Of a stretch of 64,000 bases of DNA, positions 8,802 to 15,941 are shown one piece after another; positions within the stretch are counted from its first letter, which is position 1, and each line of letters begins with the position of its first letter. Both the position numbers and the translations under genes were made by a program. This stretch comes from Parerythrobacter aestuarii (GTDB lineage: Bacteria > Pseudomonadota > Alphaproteobacteria > Sphingomonadales > Sphingomonadaceae). A model generated the notes under the pieces. The model ran no database searches. It had not been told where the DNA came from and saw only the letters and a program-made list of their open reading frames with translations. The stretch spans positions 1,302,001 to 1,366,000 of the forward strand of contig NZ_JARBWD010000001.1 of assembly GCF_030140925.1 (NCBI RefSeq). Direction: 5' to 3'.

Positions 8802-9149
8802 TCACTCGTTGCGGGTCGCGATCCAGCTGCCACAGATCACCAGCACTGCGACCGAGACCCACACCCATGGTGCGCCCAGTGTGGCCCATGTGAACAGCAC
8901 GCCAGCGCTCATCGCGGTCACCGCTGCCAGCTTGGCCGGGCGGCGGATAACGCGGTTCTCCCGCCAGTCGGCAATCTGTGGGCCCCATTGCGGGTGGTTG
9001 AGGATCTTCTGCTCCCATGCCGGGTTGCTGCGGGCGAAGCAGAACACTGCCAGCAGCAGGAACGGCACAGTCGGCATCAGTGGCAGTATAGCCCCGATCG
9101 CTCCCAGTGCGACGCTGGCGATTCCACCCGCGAGATAGAGCGGGCGCAT
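8802..9149 (-). CDS. DUF454/YbaN family inner-membrane protein
   Basis: The 115-residue protein has the DUF454 opening GGIASVALGAIGAILPLMPTVPFLLLA, spanning the first helix pair, then CFARSNPAWEQKILNHPQWG and a C-terminal hydrophobic pair. Function of the family is not established. The ATG at 9149 lies four bases after the sufE stop; an in-frame TTG at 9170 would overlap sufE. It is the last gene of the strand block that includes sufE and probably the psp operon. Confidence 0.85.
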   Translation of the reverse strand: MRPLYLAGGIASVALGAIGAILPLMPTVPFLLLAVFCFARSNPAWEQKILNHPQWGPQIADWRENRVIRRPAKLAAVTAMSAGVLFTWATLGAPWVWVSVAVLVICGSWIATRNE

Positions 9150-9153
9150 CGTG

Positions 9154-9564
9154 TCAGGCGGTCGCGGCAATTCGCGCGGCGTGTTCCCGGACCAGCGCGA
9201 TCATGTTGGGGACGCCTTGCGTGCGGTTGGAACTCAGCTGGTTTCTCAGGTCGAAGGGTTCGAGCGCCGCGGCGATATCCATGGCCGCGACCGTCTCGGC
9301 CGGCTTGTCCTGCACCGCGGCAATCACGAGAGCGACGATGCCCTTGGTGATTGCGGCGTTGCTATCGGCAAGAAAGTGAAGTTTGTCGCCTTCGCCCGTA
9401 GGATAGACCCACACGCTGGCCGAGCACCCACGCACCAGCGTGGCATCAGTCTTGAGGGCATCGGGCATGGGGTCCAGCTCGCGGCCCAGCTCGATGAGCA
9501 GGCGGTAACGTTCGTCGCCTTCAAGGAACTCGTATTCTTCCTGGATGTCTTCAAGCGTTCGCAT
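9154..9564 (-). CDS. sufE: SufE family cysteine desulfuration protein
   Basis: The 136-residue protein matches SufE: EDIQEEYEFLEGDERYRLLIELG at the N-terminus, the sulfur-accepting Cys in VRGCSASVWV (residue 47), and the C-terminal GLDLRN-like PFDLRNQLSSNRTQGVPNMI. SufE takes sulfur from the SufS persulfide for Fe-S cluster assembly. It starts 24 bp downstream of the last psp-array gene, so it may be reached by readthrough from the psp promoter. Confidence 0.94.
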   Translation of the reverse strand: MRTLEDIQEEYEFLEGDERYRLLIELGRELDPMPDALKTDATLVRGCSASVWVYPTGEGDKLHFLADSNAAITKGIVALVIAAVQDKPAETVAAMDIAAALEPFDLRNQLSSNRTQGVPNMIALVREHAARIAATA

Positions 9565-9588
9565 GCGGGGGCATGTAGTCGCTTCGCA

Positions 9589-9834
9589 TCACAAATCCAC
9601 CCCGCTGGCGATGGCCTCGAGCTTGCGGATGCGTTCCTTGAGATCGGCCATCTCGATCCGCGCCGCGCCTTCACCTGCGCCGCCTTCGATCTCGACCAGG
9701 CCGAACGACCTGGTCTTGTCCAGCTCCTGCCGTTTGAGCGCGAGCCAGCCGTGCCAGGCGCGCAACAGCGCAGCGACGACAACGCTCAGGCCAACCAAGG
9801 CGGTTACGGCAATGACGAATGTGGGGTCACTCAT
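9589..9834 (-). CDS. PspB-like small membrane protein (array member 8, divergent)
   Basis: The 81-residue protein has one N-terminal transmembrane helix (about residues 6-24), then AWHGWLALKRQELDKTR, and ends DLKERIRKLEAIASGVDL. The last block matches the start of the motif repeated in the seven genes upstream (L..R...LE.IA), but the second half, the EIExLR helix, is missing. It is separated from the next array gene by 53 bp, the largest gap in the array. It is best read as a diverged or shortened member. Confidence 0.7.
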   Translation of the reverse strand: MSDPTFVIAVTALVGLSVVVAALLRAWHGWLALKRQELDKTRSFGLVEIEGGAGEGAARIEMADLKERIRKLEAIASGVDL

Positions 9835-9887
9835 CTCGATCTTTCCTCCTGATGGGGTATTTCCTGCCTACCCCGGTCCCTTTCCTG

Positions 9888-10148
9888 TCAGCGCTCGTCG
9901 CGCAATTTCTCAATCTCTTCGGCCGTACGACGGGCGGGATCGGTAGCGATCCGTTCCAGCACCTGGATCCTGTCCTTCAACTGGCCCACTTCCTCTTGCA
10001 GCTCTTTCTCGCGCTGGCTCTGTTCCAGTGCCGCTTGCTTGTCGGCACCGTGCTGGCGGAGCCGCCGGCTGCCGCCGCCGCGCGATCGCAGCACACCGGC
10101 AACGGCGCTTATCAGCACGATCAGGACAATGGCGGTGGCCCAGTTCAC
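9888..10148 (-). CDS. PspB-like small membrane protein (array member 7)
   Basis: The 86-residue protein has a transmembrane helix at about residues 4-20, a basic Gly/Arg-rich linker (GGGSRRLRQ), a Glu/Gln-rich coiled coil, and the array motif LKDRIQVLERIATD followed by AEEIEKLRD. Its start overlaps the previous gene's stop by four bases. The same ERIATD..ARRTAEEIEKLR form is found in array member 1, which suggests these two share ancestry. Confidence 0.8.
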   Translation of the reverse strand: MNWATAIVLIVLISAVAGVLRSRGGGSRRLRQHGADKQAALEQSQREKELQEEVGQLKDRIQVLERIATDPARRTAEEIEKLRDER

Positions 10149-10441
10149 GACGTCTTCTCCCGGCTATCGAGCCGAAGGTCCGTATCCTGCAGGTCGCGAA
10201 GTTGTTCGATCTGCCGTGCAAGCGGCTCGTTGTTGTCGGTCGCAATGCGCTCCAGCACACGGACACGCTCTTCGAGTGCTTCGTATTTCGCGTCGCTGGC
10301 CTTGCCGCTCTGGTTGGTGCGGTGTTCTTCGAGCCAACGCTTGTGCTTCAGGCTCTTGCTGGCGATGCCGTTGATACCCAGCGTCACGATAACGATGATC
10401 GTCAGGACAAAGCCGAAAATCAGGATCAGGTCTCCGTCCAT
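10145..10441 (-). CDS. PspB-like small membrane protein (array member 6)
   Basis: The 98-residue protein has a transmembrane helix at about residues 5-23, a basic stretch KSLKHKRWLEEHR, and the array motif LEERVRVLERIATD followed by ARQIEQLRD, then a charged tail. The start ATG overlaps the upstream stop as TAATG. Orientation by positive charges places the coiled coil in the cytoplasm, as in PspB. Confidence 0.8.
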   Translation of the reverse strand: MDGDLILIFGFVLTIIVIVTLGINGIASKSLKHKRWLEEHRTNQSGKASDAKYEALEERVRVLERIATDNNEPLARQIEQLRDLQDTDLRLDSREKTS

Positions 10442-10707
10442 TATGCTGCCTCCTCGGTCTTGCGGGCCGGCGCGGAGGCGTCCCGCAAGGATTCGATCTC
10501 ATCAGCGAGGTCATGCGAGCGATCGGTTGCGATCCGCTCCAGCACTCGCACGCGGTCTTCCAGCGTTCCGGCTTTGGCTGCTGGCGTCGTCCCACTGCTG
10601 CCGCTCTTGCGGCGAAGGAACAGCCAGACCGCGCCACCCGTGGCGACGGCGGCAAGGCTGGCCATCTGCAAGGCGTCGATGACCAGGGGGGTGTCTGCTC
10701 CGAACAT
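10441..10707 (-). CDS. PspB-like small membrane protein (array member 5)
   Basis: The 88-residue protein starts MFGADTPLVIDALQ, has a transmembrane helix at about residues 12-31 ending in LRRK, a short Gly/Thr linker, and the motif LEDRVRVLERIATD followed by ADEIESLRD. The start overlaps the upstream stop as TGATG. A much longer in-frame reading upstream to 11133 is an overlap artefact of the neighbouring gene and is not used. Confidence 0.8.
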   Translation of the reverse strand: MFGADTPLVIDALQMASLAAVATGGAVWLFLRRKSGSSGTTPAAKAGTLEDRVRVLERIATDRSHDLADEIESLRDASAPARKTEEAA

Positions 10708-11045
10708 CAGGCGTTCCCTTCTGGTTCGCGGTGCTCGAGAGCCCGCTCGCGCAGTGCCTCGATCTCGCTGCCCAGGTGATAGCCACTGTCCGTGACGATC
10801 CGCTCCACATTGGCGAGCCGGTCCTTCATTGCGCCCAGTTCGGCACGCAATTCGGCGTTTTCCTGAGTCAGCAAGGTCACGCGTTGTTTGGCTTCGGCAT
10901 TGTCTTTCGGATAAACGGCGCGTCCCCAGCTGTTCTCCAGCGGATAGCCGTTCTTGACGCGAAGCCATGTCGTGAACACCCAGCCTGCAACAGCGCCAAG
11001 GCCAACGACAGTGAGAAGTTCGGTGGTGATAAGCTCCGAAATCAT
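10707..11045 (-). CDS. PspB-like small membrane protein (array member 4)
   Basis: The 112-residue protein has a transmembrane helix at about residues 10-28, then the segment WLRVKNGYPLENSWG that recurs in member 3, a long coiled coil (QRVTLLTQENAELRAELGAM), and the motif MKDRLANVERIVTD followed by GSEIEALRE. The TGATG overlap with the preceding gene again implies coupled translation. Confidence 0.8.
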   Translation of the reverse strand: MISELITTELLTVVGLGAVAGWVFTTWLRVKNGYPLENSWGRAVYPKDNAEAKQRVTLLTQENAELRAELGAMKDRLANVERIVTDSGYHLGSEIEALRERALEHREPEGNA

Positions 11046-11374
11046 CAGGCTTTTTCCTTGCTTTCGATGTTGAGTGGGACGCCGGCGTCCTTGTCGCGCA
11101 AGGCTTCGATTTCATCCGCGAGCGAATAGCCACGGTCTGTGACGATCTTCTCCAGCACGATCATGCGATCCTTCATGGCGTCGAGCATGTCGTGCAGCTG
11201 GCGGTTTTCGGCCTTGAGCGCCTTCGTCTCGCCGGTTTCCGCCCGTTCAGTCTTGCCGCCCCACTCGTCTTCGAGCGGGTAGCCATGTCGGGCACGAATC
11301 CAGTTATTGAGAACCCACCCGCCAGTGGTGATCGCGATGATAGTCAGGACGAAAGCCTGTCCACCCCATTCCAT
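11045..11374 (-). CDS. PspB-like small membrane protein (array member 3)
   Basis: The 109-residue protein has a transmembrane helix at about residues 8-26, the segment WIRARHGYPLEDEWGG shared with member 4, a coiled coil, the motif MKDRMIVLEKIVTD followed by ADEIEALRD, and the tail DAGVPLNIESKEKA, which is shared with member 2 (GAGVPLDIARKENV). The shared blocks point to tandem duplication. Start and upstream stop overlap as TAATG. Confidence 0.8.
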   Translation of the reverse strand: MEWGGQAFVLTIIAITTGGWVLNNWIRARHGYPLEDEWGGKTERAETGETKALKAENRQLHDMLDAMKDRMIVLEKIVTDRGYSLADEIEALRDKDAGVPLNIESKEKA

Positions 11375-11685
11375 TACACATTCTCCTTGCGAGCGATGTC
11401 GAGGGGGACGCCGGCACCCTGGTCTTCGACCTTCTTGGTGTCGCGCAGGGCTTCGATCTGGGTGGCGATATCGTAGCCGCGATCGGTAACGATGCGTTCA
11501 AGAACCTGCACCCGGTCTTCCAATCGCTGCACCTGGCTCGAATACTGGGCTGCTTTCTCGGCGGTTGCGGCAGCGGTCGTGGTGACCTGCATCTGGGCAA
11601 CCTTCTCCTTATGCTTGGCCCAAATCGCGACCATCGGGATTGTGCACCCGAAAATGATTGCGACTATCGGTATCAATTCACCCAC
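11374..11685 (-). CDS. PspB-like small membrane protein (array member 2)
   Basis: The 103-residue protein has a transmembrane helix at about residues 4-23, the basic AKHKEKV, an Ala/Thr linker and a Gln-rich coil, then LEDRVQVLERIVTD followed by ATQIEALRD and the tail GAGVPLDIARKENV. It uses a GTG start 26 bp after member 1. Like its neighbours it has no recognisable enzymatic residue. Confidence 0.8.
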   Translation of the reverse strand: MGELIPIVAIIFGCTIPMVAIWAKHKEKVAQMQVTTTAAATAEKAAQYSSQVQRLEDRVQVLERIVTDRGYDIATQIEALRDTKKVEDQGAGVPLDIARKENV

Positions 11686-11711
11686 GTCCTAATCCTCCCT
11701 TGTGCGCTCGA

Positions 11712-11978
11712 TCAGCGCAGCTTCTCGATTTCCTCTGCCGTCCGGCGGGCCGGGTCGGTGGCGATGGTTTCCAGCACCGCCATCCGGTCCTGCAGCATGG
11801 CGATGGTTTCCTTCAGCTCGGTCTTGTCGTGCACCAGCTGGGCCTCGCGGTCGCTGCGACCAAATTTGATCTCGGCCATCTTGCGGCGGTGCTTGAGGAC
11901 CGAGTCTGTGATGCCCCACAGACCCATTGCACCAAACAGGACAACCAGCGGGATCATGAATATCGCTTCGGTCGGCAT
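11712..11978 (-). CDS. PspB-like small membrane protein (array member 1)
   Basis: The 88-residue protein has a transmembrane helix at about residues 5-23, the basic stretch LKHRRKMAEIKFGRSDRE, and the motif LQDRMAVLETIATD followed by AEEIEKLR, where it ends. It starts 27 bp after pspC. E. coli PspB has the same layout of one N-terminal helix and a short cytoplasmic coil, which is why I name the array PspB-like. Confidence 0.8.
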   Translation of the reverse strand: MPTEAIFMIPLVVLFGAMGLWGITDSVLKHRRKMAEIKFGRSDREAQLVHDKTELKETIAMLQDRMAVLETIATDPARRTAEEIEKLR

Positions 11979-12005
11979 TGGCTTGCTCCCCTCTGTCCAA
12001 GTCGC

Positions 12006-12380
12006 TTAGCGCAGGCGCTCGATTTCAGCGTTGAGGCGCGGGTTGGATGAGACGTAGAAGGTCTCGACTTCAGCCAGCCGACGGTCGATCTCACGGAACT
12101 TGCCGCGCACTTCGCGCACCGTCCGCTTCGGGTTCTGGCGCATGCCCTGCCAGTACTTCTGCTCGTCATGGTCGGTGTAGAGATGGGACGGCTTCTTGTT
12201 CAGCAGGATGCCGGCCACGAAGTAGGCGAGGATCGGCCAGCCCATCGAAAGGGCAAGGACGATGAAGCCAAGCCGGACCCAGAGGGCGTTGACGCCGGTG
12301 TAGTCGGCAATCCCGGAACAGACACCCAGGAACTTGGCGTTCTGCTTGTCGCGATAAAGCGTGGTGCGGGGGGTGTTCAC
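12006..12380 (-). CDS. pspC: PspC, phage-shock membrane regulator
   Basis: The 124-residue protein has the PspC domain: LYRDKQNAKFLGVCSGIADYTGVNALWVRLGFIV at residues 8-41, a second hydrophobic segment, and a cytoplasmic tail. With PspB, PspC senses inner-membrane stress and releases PspA from PspF. Its C-terminus (DRRLAEVETFY...AEIERLR) is a diverged copy of the motif that ends each array protein. It overlaps pspB by four bases (ATGA). Confidence 0.94.
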   Translation of the reverse strand: MNTPRTTLYRDKQNAKFLGVCSGIADYTGVNALWVRLGFIVLALSMGWPILAYFVAGILLNKKPSHLYTDHDEQKYWQGMRQNPKRTVREVRGKFREIDRRLAEVETFYVSSNPRLNAEIERLR

Positions 12381-12673
12381 GAGTTTGCTCCTCTCTTCTC
12401 GGCGACGAGCTTCTCGAGCTCGGCCAGTTTCAGATTGTCTTCTTCCGGATCCTGCACCAGGCGGGCCGGCTTGAAATCGACGTGGTCGTGGGCGACCAGG
12501 CGTTCGACGGTGTCCATGCGTTCATCGAGGCGCTTGGCCAGCTGGTACATTTCTTCCAGCAGCACTTCGTCGTCGCTGGTGATGGTCGCTGCGGTCTTCC
12601 ACTTGGTGACATAGTGCAGGATCAGCCACGGAAGCCCGATGAAAATGGCCGGGATGATGATGATTTCTTCCAT
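12377..12673 (-). CDS. pspB: PspB, phage-shock membrane protein
   Basis: The 98-residue protein has an N-terminal transmembrane helix (IIIIPAIFIGLPWLILHYVTKW) and a cytoplasmic coil with LAKRLDERMDTVERLVAHD, matching the coil of E. coli PspB. It carries a C-terminal addition of about 30 acidic and Lys-rich residues compared with the 74-residue E. coli protein. It starts 6 bp after pspA and overlaps pspC. Confidence 0.9.
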   Translation of the reverse strand: MEEIIIIPAIFIGLPWLILHYVTKWKTAATITSDDEVLLEEMYQLAKRLDERMDTVERLVAHDHVDFKPARLVQDPEEDNLKLAELEKLVAEKRGANS

Positions 12674-12679
12674 GGTGAA

Positions 12680-13375
12680 TTAGTCCTCCTGCTTGTCTTT
12701 CTTGCCGCCCATTCCCAGGGCACGCTTCATTTCTTCGAGTTCCTCATCGACCTTGTCGCTACCCGCGAGGGCATTGATTTCGTCGGCGAGGCTGGGGGTA
12801 CCCGACTGGTCGGCGATGCTGAGCGCTTCGGCACGGCCTTCGGCATAATCGACCCGGCGTTCGAGCTGGTCGAAACGGGTGAGGGCATCGTCTACGCGCT
12901 CGTTGGTCATCAGGCTGCGCAGCTTGACGCGGTTCTCGGCGCTCTCGAGGCGGGCAGCGATCGCAGTCTGGCGGCTGCGGGCTTCGCGCAGGCGGCCCTG
13001 CAATTTGCTGATGTCCTGTTCATAGGCGCGCAGCGCATCATCGAGCACGGCGATTTCCTGCTTGAGCTGGTCGCTCATGTCGGAGGCCTTCTTCTTTTCC
13101 ACCAGGGCGGCGCGGGCGAGGTCTTCGCGGTCCTTCGACAGCGCCAGCTGGGCTTTCTCGGCCCAGTCGGCCTGCAGCTTGTCCAGCTTGACCGTGTGGC
13201 GATGCATTTCCTTCTGGTCGGCGATGGTGCGCGCGGCAGAGGCGCGGACTTCGACCAGCGTTTCTTCCATCTCCAGAATGATCATGCGGATCATCTTCTG
13301 CGGGTCGTCCGCCTGATCGAGCATGTCGTTGAAGTTGGCGGCAATGATATCGCGGGTGCGGCTGAAAATTCCCAT
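12680..13375 (-). CDS. pspA: PspA, phage-shock protein A
   Basis: From the ATG at 13375 the protein has 231 residues, the usual PspA length, and opens with MGIFSRTRDIIAANFNDMLD, then DDPQKMIRMIILEMEETLVEVR and long coiled coils, ending in a Lys-rich tail. PspA is an ESCRT-III-like protein that supports damaged inner membrane and inhibits PspF. AGGAG sits 8 bases before this ATG. The frame is also open upstream to a GTG at 13633, which would add 86 residues with a short coil; see findings. Confidence 0.93.
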   Translation of the reverse strand: MGIFSRTRDIIAANFNDMLDQADDPQKMIRMIILEMEETLVEVRASAARTIADQKEMHRHTVKLDKLQADWAEKAQLALSKDREDLARAALVEKKKASDMSDQLKQEIAVLDDALRAYEQDISKLQGRLREARSRQTAIAARLESAENRVKLRSLMTNERVDDALTRFDQLERRVDYAEGRAEALSIADQSGTPSLADEINALAGSDKVDEELEEMKRALGMGGKKDKQED

Positions 13376-13629
13376 AAAGGGTGCTCCTGAAAGAAATTCG
13401 TTGACCTTGGCGTTGACCTTGTCCGGCTGCGTCCATTCCGATGCAGTGAGTGGATCGCTGCCCTTGCCCTGTGTCGGGGTGGGGCTGCGGCGCAGCTTTT
13501 CTACCTCGGCTTCGAGGCGCGACAACCCGGAACGGACCGGAGCCCTGTACGCCATATTGGCGCGAGGGGACTGGGGGGAGCCTTGGGGGGGGCTGGCGGG
13601 CTCCGGTCCTAGGGGGTTGGCAGGCTTGC

Positions 13630-13782
13630 TCACGCGATTTCCACCTGCTGGTAAGCAGCGGTGGCAGCGTAAGCAGGCGTAATCTGAACCTGCGTGCTCA
13701 GGGCCACGAATGCCGTCATTGCGGTGATGCTGGCGAGAGCGGCCTGACCGAGTTTGGTCTGGAAGAATTCGCGGTTATACAT
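13630..13782 (-). CDS. Small exported peptide, first gene of the psp operon
   Basis: The 50-residue ORF starts MYNREFFQTKLGQAALAS after a strong GGGAGGA site. Residues 9-40 form a signal-peptide-like helix ending AYA, which would leave a mature part of only about 11 residues (ATAAYQQVEIA) if cleaved. It is the first gene after the sigma-54 promoter. Its stop overlaps a GTG that could start an extended pspA. I do not recognise a family. Confidence 0.75.
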   Translation of the reverse strand: MYNREFFQTKLGQAALASITAMTAFVALSTQVQITPAYAATAAYQQVEIA

Positions 13783-13844
13783 GGTCGGGTTCCTCCCTAG
13801 TGTAAGTGCCTCCAAACTTTCTGGCGGCGTTTGACCAGCACTCT

Positions 13845-13859
13845 GCAAAGGCCGTGCCA
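13845..13859 (-). promoter_or_regulatory. Sigma-54 promoter of the psp operon
   Basis: Read on the minus strand the sequence is TGGCACGGCCTTTGC, which fits the -24/-12 consensus TGGCAC-N5-TTGC exactly, with GG and GC ten bases apart. The predicted transcript starts near 13833, about 50 bp before the first gene's ATG. PspF-dependent psp promoters use sigma-54, and pspF lies divergently just upstream. Confidence 0.92.
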
Positions 13860-13900
13860 AACTGCAAAAACGGGAGAATTCAGAGGTCCTTAAGGTTTTT

Positions 13901-13919
13901 CACCAAATGTCACTTGGTG
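13901..13919. promoter_or_regulatory. Candidate PspF upstream activator site
   Basis: CACCAA (13901-13906) and TTGGTG (13914-13919) form an inverted repeat with a 7-base spacer. It is centred about 50 bases upstream of the -24 element of the psp promoter, roughly -77 from the transcript start, where enhancer sites for sigma-54 activators lie. It also sits 50 bp before the pspF start, so binding could repress pspF. Confidence 0.5.
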
Positions 13920-13959
13920 CATATTGCCAACCCTTGGGAAAAATCACTATATATCGGTC

Positions 13960-14994
13960 ATGGAGCGCGGGAATCAGTTTGTTGGCCAGTCCACGGCCTT
14001 TCTCGATGCGGTCGAGCGGGCCAGCCGTGCGGCCCCGATGCAGCGCCCGATTCTCATTATCGGCGAGCGGGGGACCGGCAAGGAACTGATCGCCGAACGC
14101 CTGCATCGCCTGTCGTCGCGCTGGGACGAGCCGCTCGTCATCATGAACTGCGCGGCGTTGCCCGAAACGTTGATCGAAGCCGAACTGTTCGGCCACGAAG
14201 CGGGTGCCTTCACCGGTGCTACCAGAGCGCGCGAAGGAAGGTTCGAAGAAGCCGACAAGGGCACGCTATTTCTCGACGAGCTGGGCACATTGTCGATGGC
14301 CGCACAAGAACGGCTTTTGAGGGCTGTCGAATATGGCGAAGTGACACGGATCGGTTCGTCGCGCCCGGTCCGGGTCGACGTTCGGATTGTTGCGGCCACC
14401 AATGAAGACCTGCCCAAGCTGGCCGAGCAGGGCAAGTTCCGCGCCGACTTGCTCGACCGGCTCAGCTTCGAAGTCATCACCTTGCCGCCCCTGCGCGTAC
14501 GCGAAGGCGATATCGGTGTATTGGCTGAATATTTCGGACGGCGCATGGCGGCCGAGCTCGAATGGGAAGGGTGGCCGGGCTTCTCCGCCCATGTCCAGGC
14601 GCAGCTGGAGGAGCACCAATGGCCCGGGAACGTCCGCGAATTGCGGAACGTCGTGGAGCGGGCGGTCTATCGGTGGGACAGCTGGGAAGAGCCGATCGGC
14701 CATGTCCAGTTCGATCCCTTTGACAGCCCGTGGAAACCGATTGCCGAGGAAGGTCCGAAGCGGACCGAGGGCACGGATTTCCGCGATGCTGTCCAGCATA
14801 CGGCGCGGCCGACACTTGACCTCGAGAACGTCGACGATTTGCGCGCGGCAGTGGACGAGCATGAGCGCAAGATCGTCGAGCATGCGTTGGGCAAGCACCG
14901 CTGGAACCAGCGGCAGACGGCCAAGGCACTGGGGCTGACTTACGACCAACTCAGGCATTGCATCAAGAAGCACGGCCTGATGGAAGAGGATTGA
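13960..14994 (+). CDS. pspF: PspF, sigma-54 activator of the psp operon
   Basis: The 344-residue protein is an AAA+ enhancer-binding protein without an N-terminal receiver domain. It has Walker A GERGTGKE (residues 35-42), the sigma-54 contact loop GAFTGA (82-87), Walker B GTLFLDE (101-107), and a Fis-type helix-turn-helix near the C-terminus (WNQRQTAKALGLTYDQLRHC). It is divergent from the psp operon. In known systems PspA binding blocks its ATPase until envelope stress. The ATG at 13960 gives the family N-terminus. Confidence 0.94.
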   Translation: MERGNQFVGQSTAFLDAVERASRAAPMQRPILIIGERGTGKELIAERLHRLSSRWDEPLVIMNCAALPETLIEAELFGHEAGAFTGATRAREGRFEEADKGTLFLDELGTLSMAAQERLLRAVEYGEVTRIGSSRPVRVDVRIVAATNEDLPKLAEQGKFRADLLDRLSFEVITLPPLRVREGDIGVLAEYFGRRMAAELEWEGWPGFSAHVQAQLEEHQWPGNVRELRNVVERAVYRWDSWEEPIGHVQFDPFDSPWKPIAEEGPKRTEGTDFRDAVQHTARPTLDLENVDDLRAAVDEHERKIVEHALGKHRWNQRQTAKALGLTYDQLRHCIKKHGLMEED

Positions 14995-15021
14995 CGGTTC
15001 ACACAACAGGGGGATGAGGGT

Positions 15022-15834
15022 TTGCGTTTTTCATCTTTGGCAGGGAGCTTGGCCCTGCTTTTCGCGATGCCGGTTGCGGCTCAGGATTCCGGCACCGATT
15101 CTGCACCAGCGGCTACAACAACCGCTGAACTCGGGCGTCAAATGTATCGCTACGATCAGGCTGCCTGGCACGGCACCGATGCCGTCGCTGCCCAAGTCAA
15201 CCTCAGGGACTACCCAGAATTGCGCGGCTATCTGGTCGAGCCGCTGGACAACGGCAATCTGTCTTTCGTGTTCTTTGCCGAGGATGATGCGGGGCGCTAC
15301 GAATTCGCGCGGCTGGAAATGGACGGTTCTAAGGTCCTGTCGGGCGGTATCCTTGAATCAGAGGAAAGAACGCGCCTGTCGCCGCGGCTCGAAGCGATGG
15401 CTGATGCCCGCGCCAGCGCTATCGACGAGTTGAAACGGCAGGAATGGCGCTTTTGCAGCAACAGCCCGGCCAACACACTGATCTTTCCACCCGATGACGA
15501 AGGTACCGTACCGGTCTATTTTCTCACTTCGACAACCGAGGCCAATCTGTTCCCCTTTGGCGGACACTATCGGATCGATGTAAAGGCGGATGGCAGCGTC
15601 GCCGCATCGCGCAAATTCACCAATTCCTGCCTCAACCTGGGCCTGCGCAAAGGGCCGAATGGTGAGAAGCCGGTCGGGATCGGAGTCTCGCACTTGCTCG
15701 ACGAGGAGCCCACCGAGATCCACTATTTCCAGAGCTACTACGTCCCCGCAAAGGTGTTCGTGATGATCGATGGTGCTGCCTGGGTTATCGAAAAGGGCAA
15801 GCTTGACGAGAAGATCGAGGACTTTGGCCAGTAG
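15022..15834 (+). CDS. Exported protein of unknown function
   Basis: The 270-residue product starts at a TTG (15022) after the purine-rich GGGGGATGAGGG. It has a Sec signal peptide (LAGSLALLFAMPVAAQDS, cleavage near residue 20). The mature part is soluble, with two Cys (in RFCSNSP and NSCLNLG) and no known motif. It lies 27 bp after pspF in the same direction and could be co-transcribed, but a psp role is only positional. I do not recognise the family. Confidence 0.8.
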   Translation: MRFSSLAGSLALLFAMPVAAQDSGTDSAPAATTTAELGRQMYRYDQAAWHGTDAVAAQVNLRDYPELRGYLVEPLDNGNLSFVFFAEDDAGRYEFARLEMDGSKVLSGGILESEERTRLSPRLEAMADARASAIDELKRQEWRFCSNSPANTLIFPPDDEGTVPVYFLTSTTEANLFPFGGHYRIDVKADGSVAASRKFTNSCLNLGLRKGPNGEKPVGIGVSHLLDEEPTEIHYFQSYYVPAKVFVMIDGAAWVIEKGKLDEKIEDFGQ

Positions 15835-15913
15835 ACCGGCATTGTCTCCGCCGTGGTCAGGGCTCGCCAGTCGAGAGCCTTGCTGCCACGTCGTGACTTG
15901 ACATTTCCGGATC

Positions 15914-15941
15914 ATTTCCATATTTCTAGAAACATGGAAAT
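15914..15941. promoter_or_regulatory. Palindromic operator overlapping the arsR start
   Basis: ATTTCCAT (15914-15921) and ATGGAAAT (15934-15941) form a perfect inverted repeat centred on TTTCTAGAAA. The right arm contains the arsR ATG. This is the position and symmetry expected for an autoregulatory ArsR-family dimer site. Confidence 0.75.

Noticed and set aside
10441..11133. A 230-codon frame covering array members 4 and 5
   Set aside because: Its first 140 residues read through member 4 in another frame and resemble nothing; the internal ATG at 10707 gives a proper array protein.
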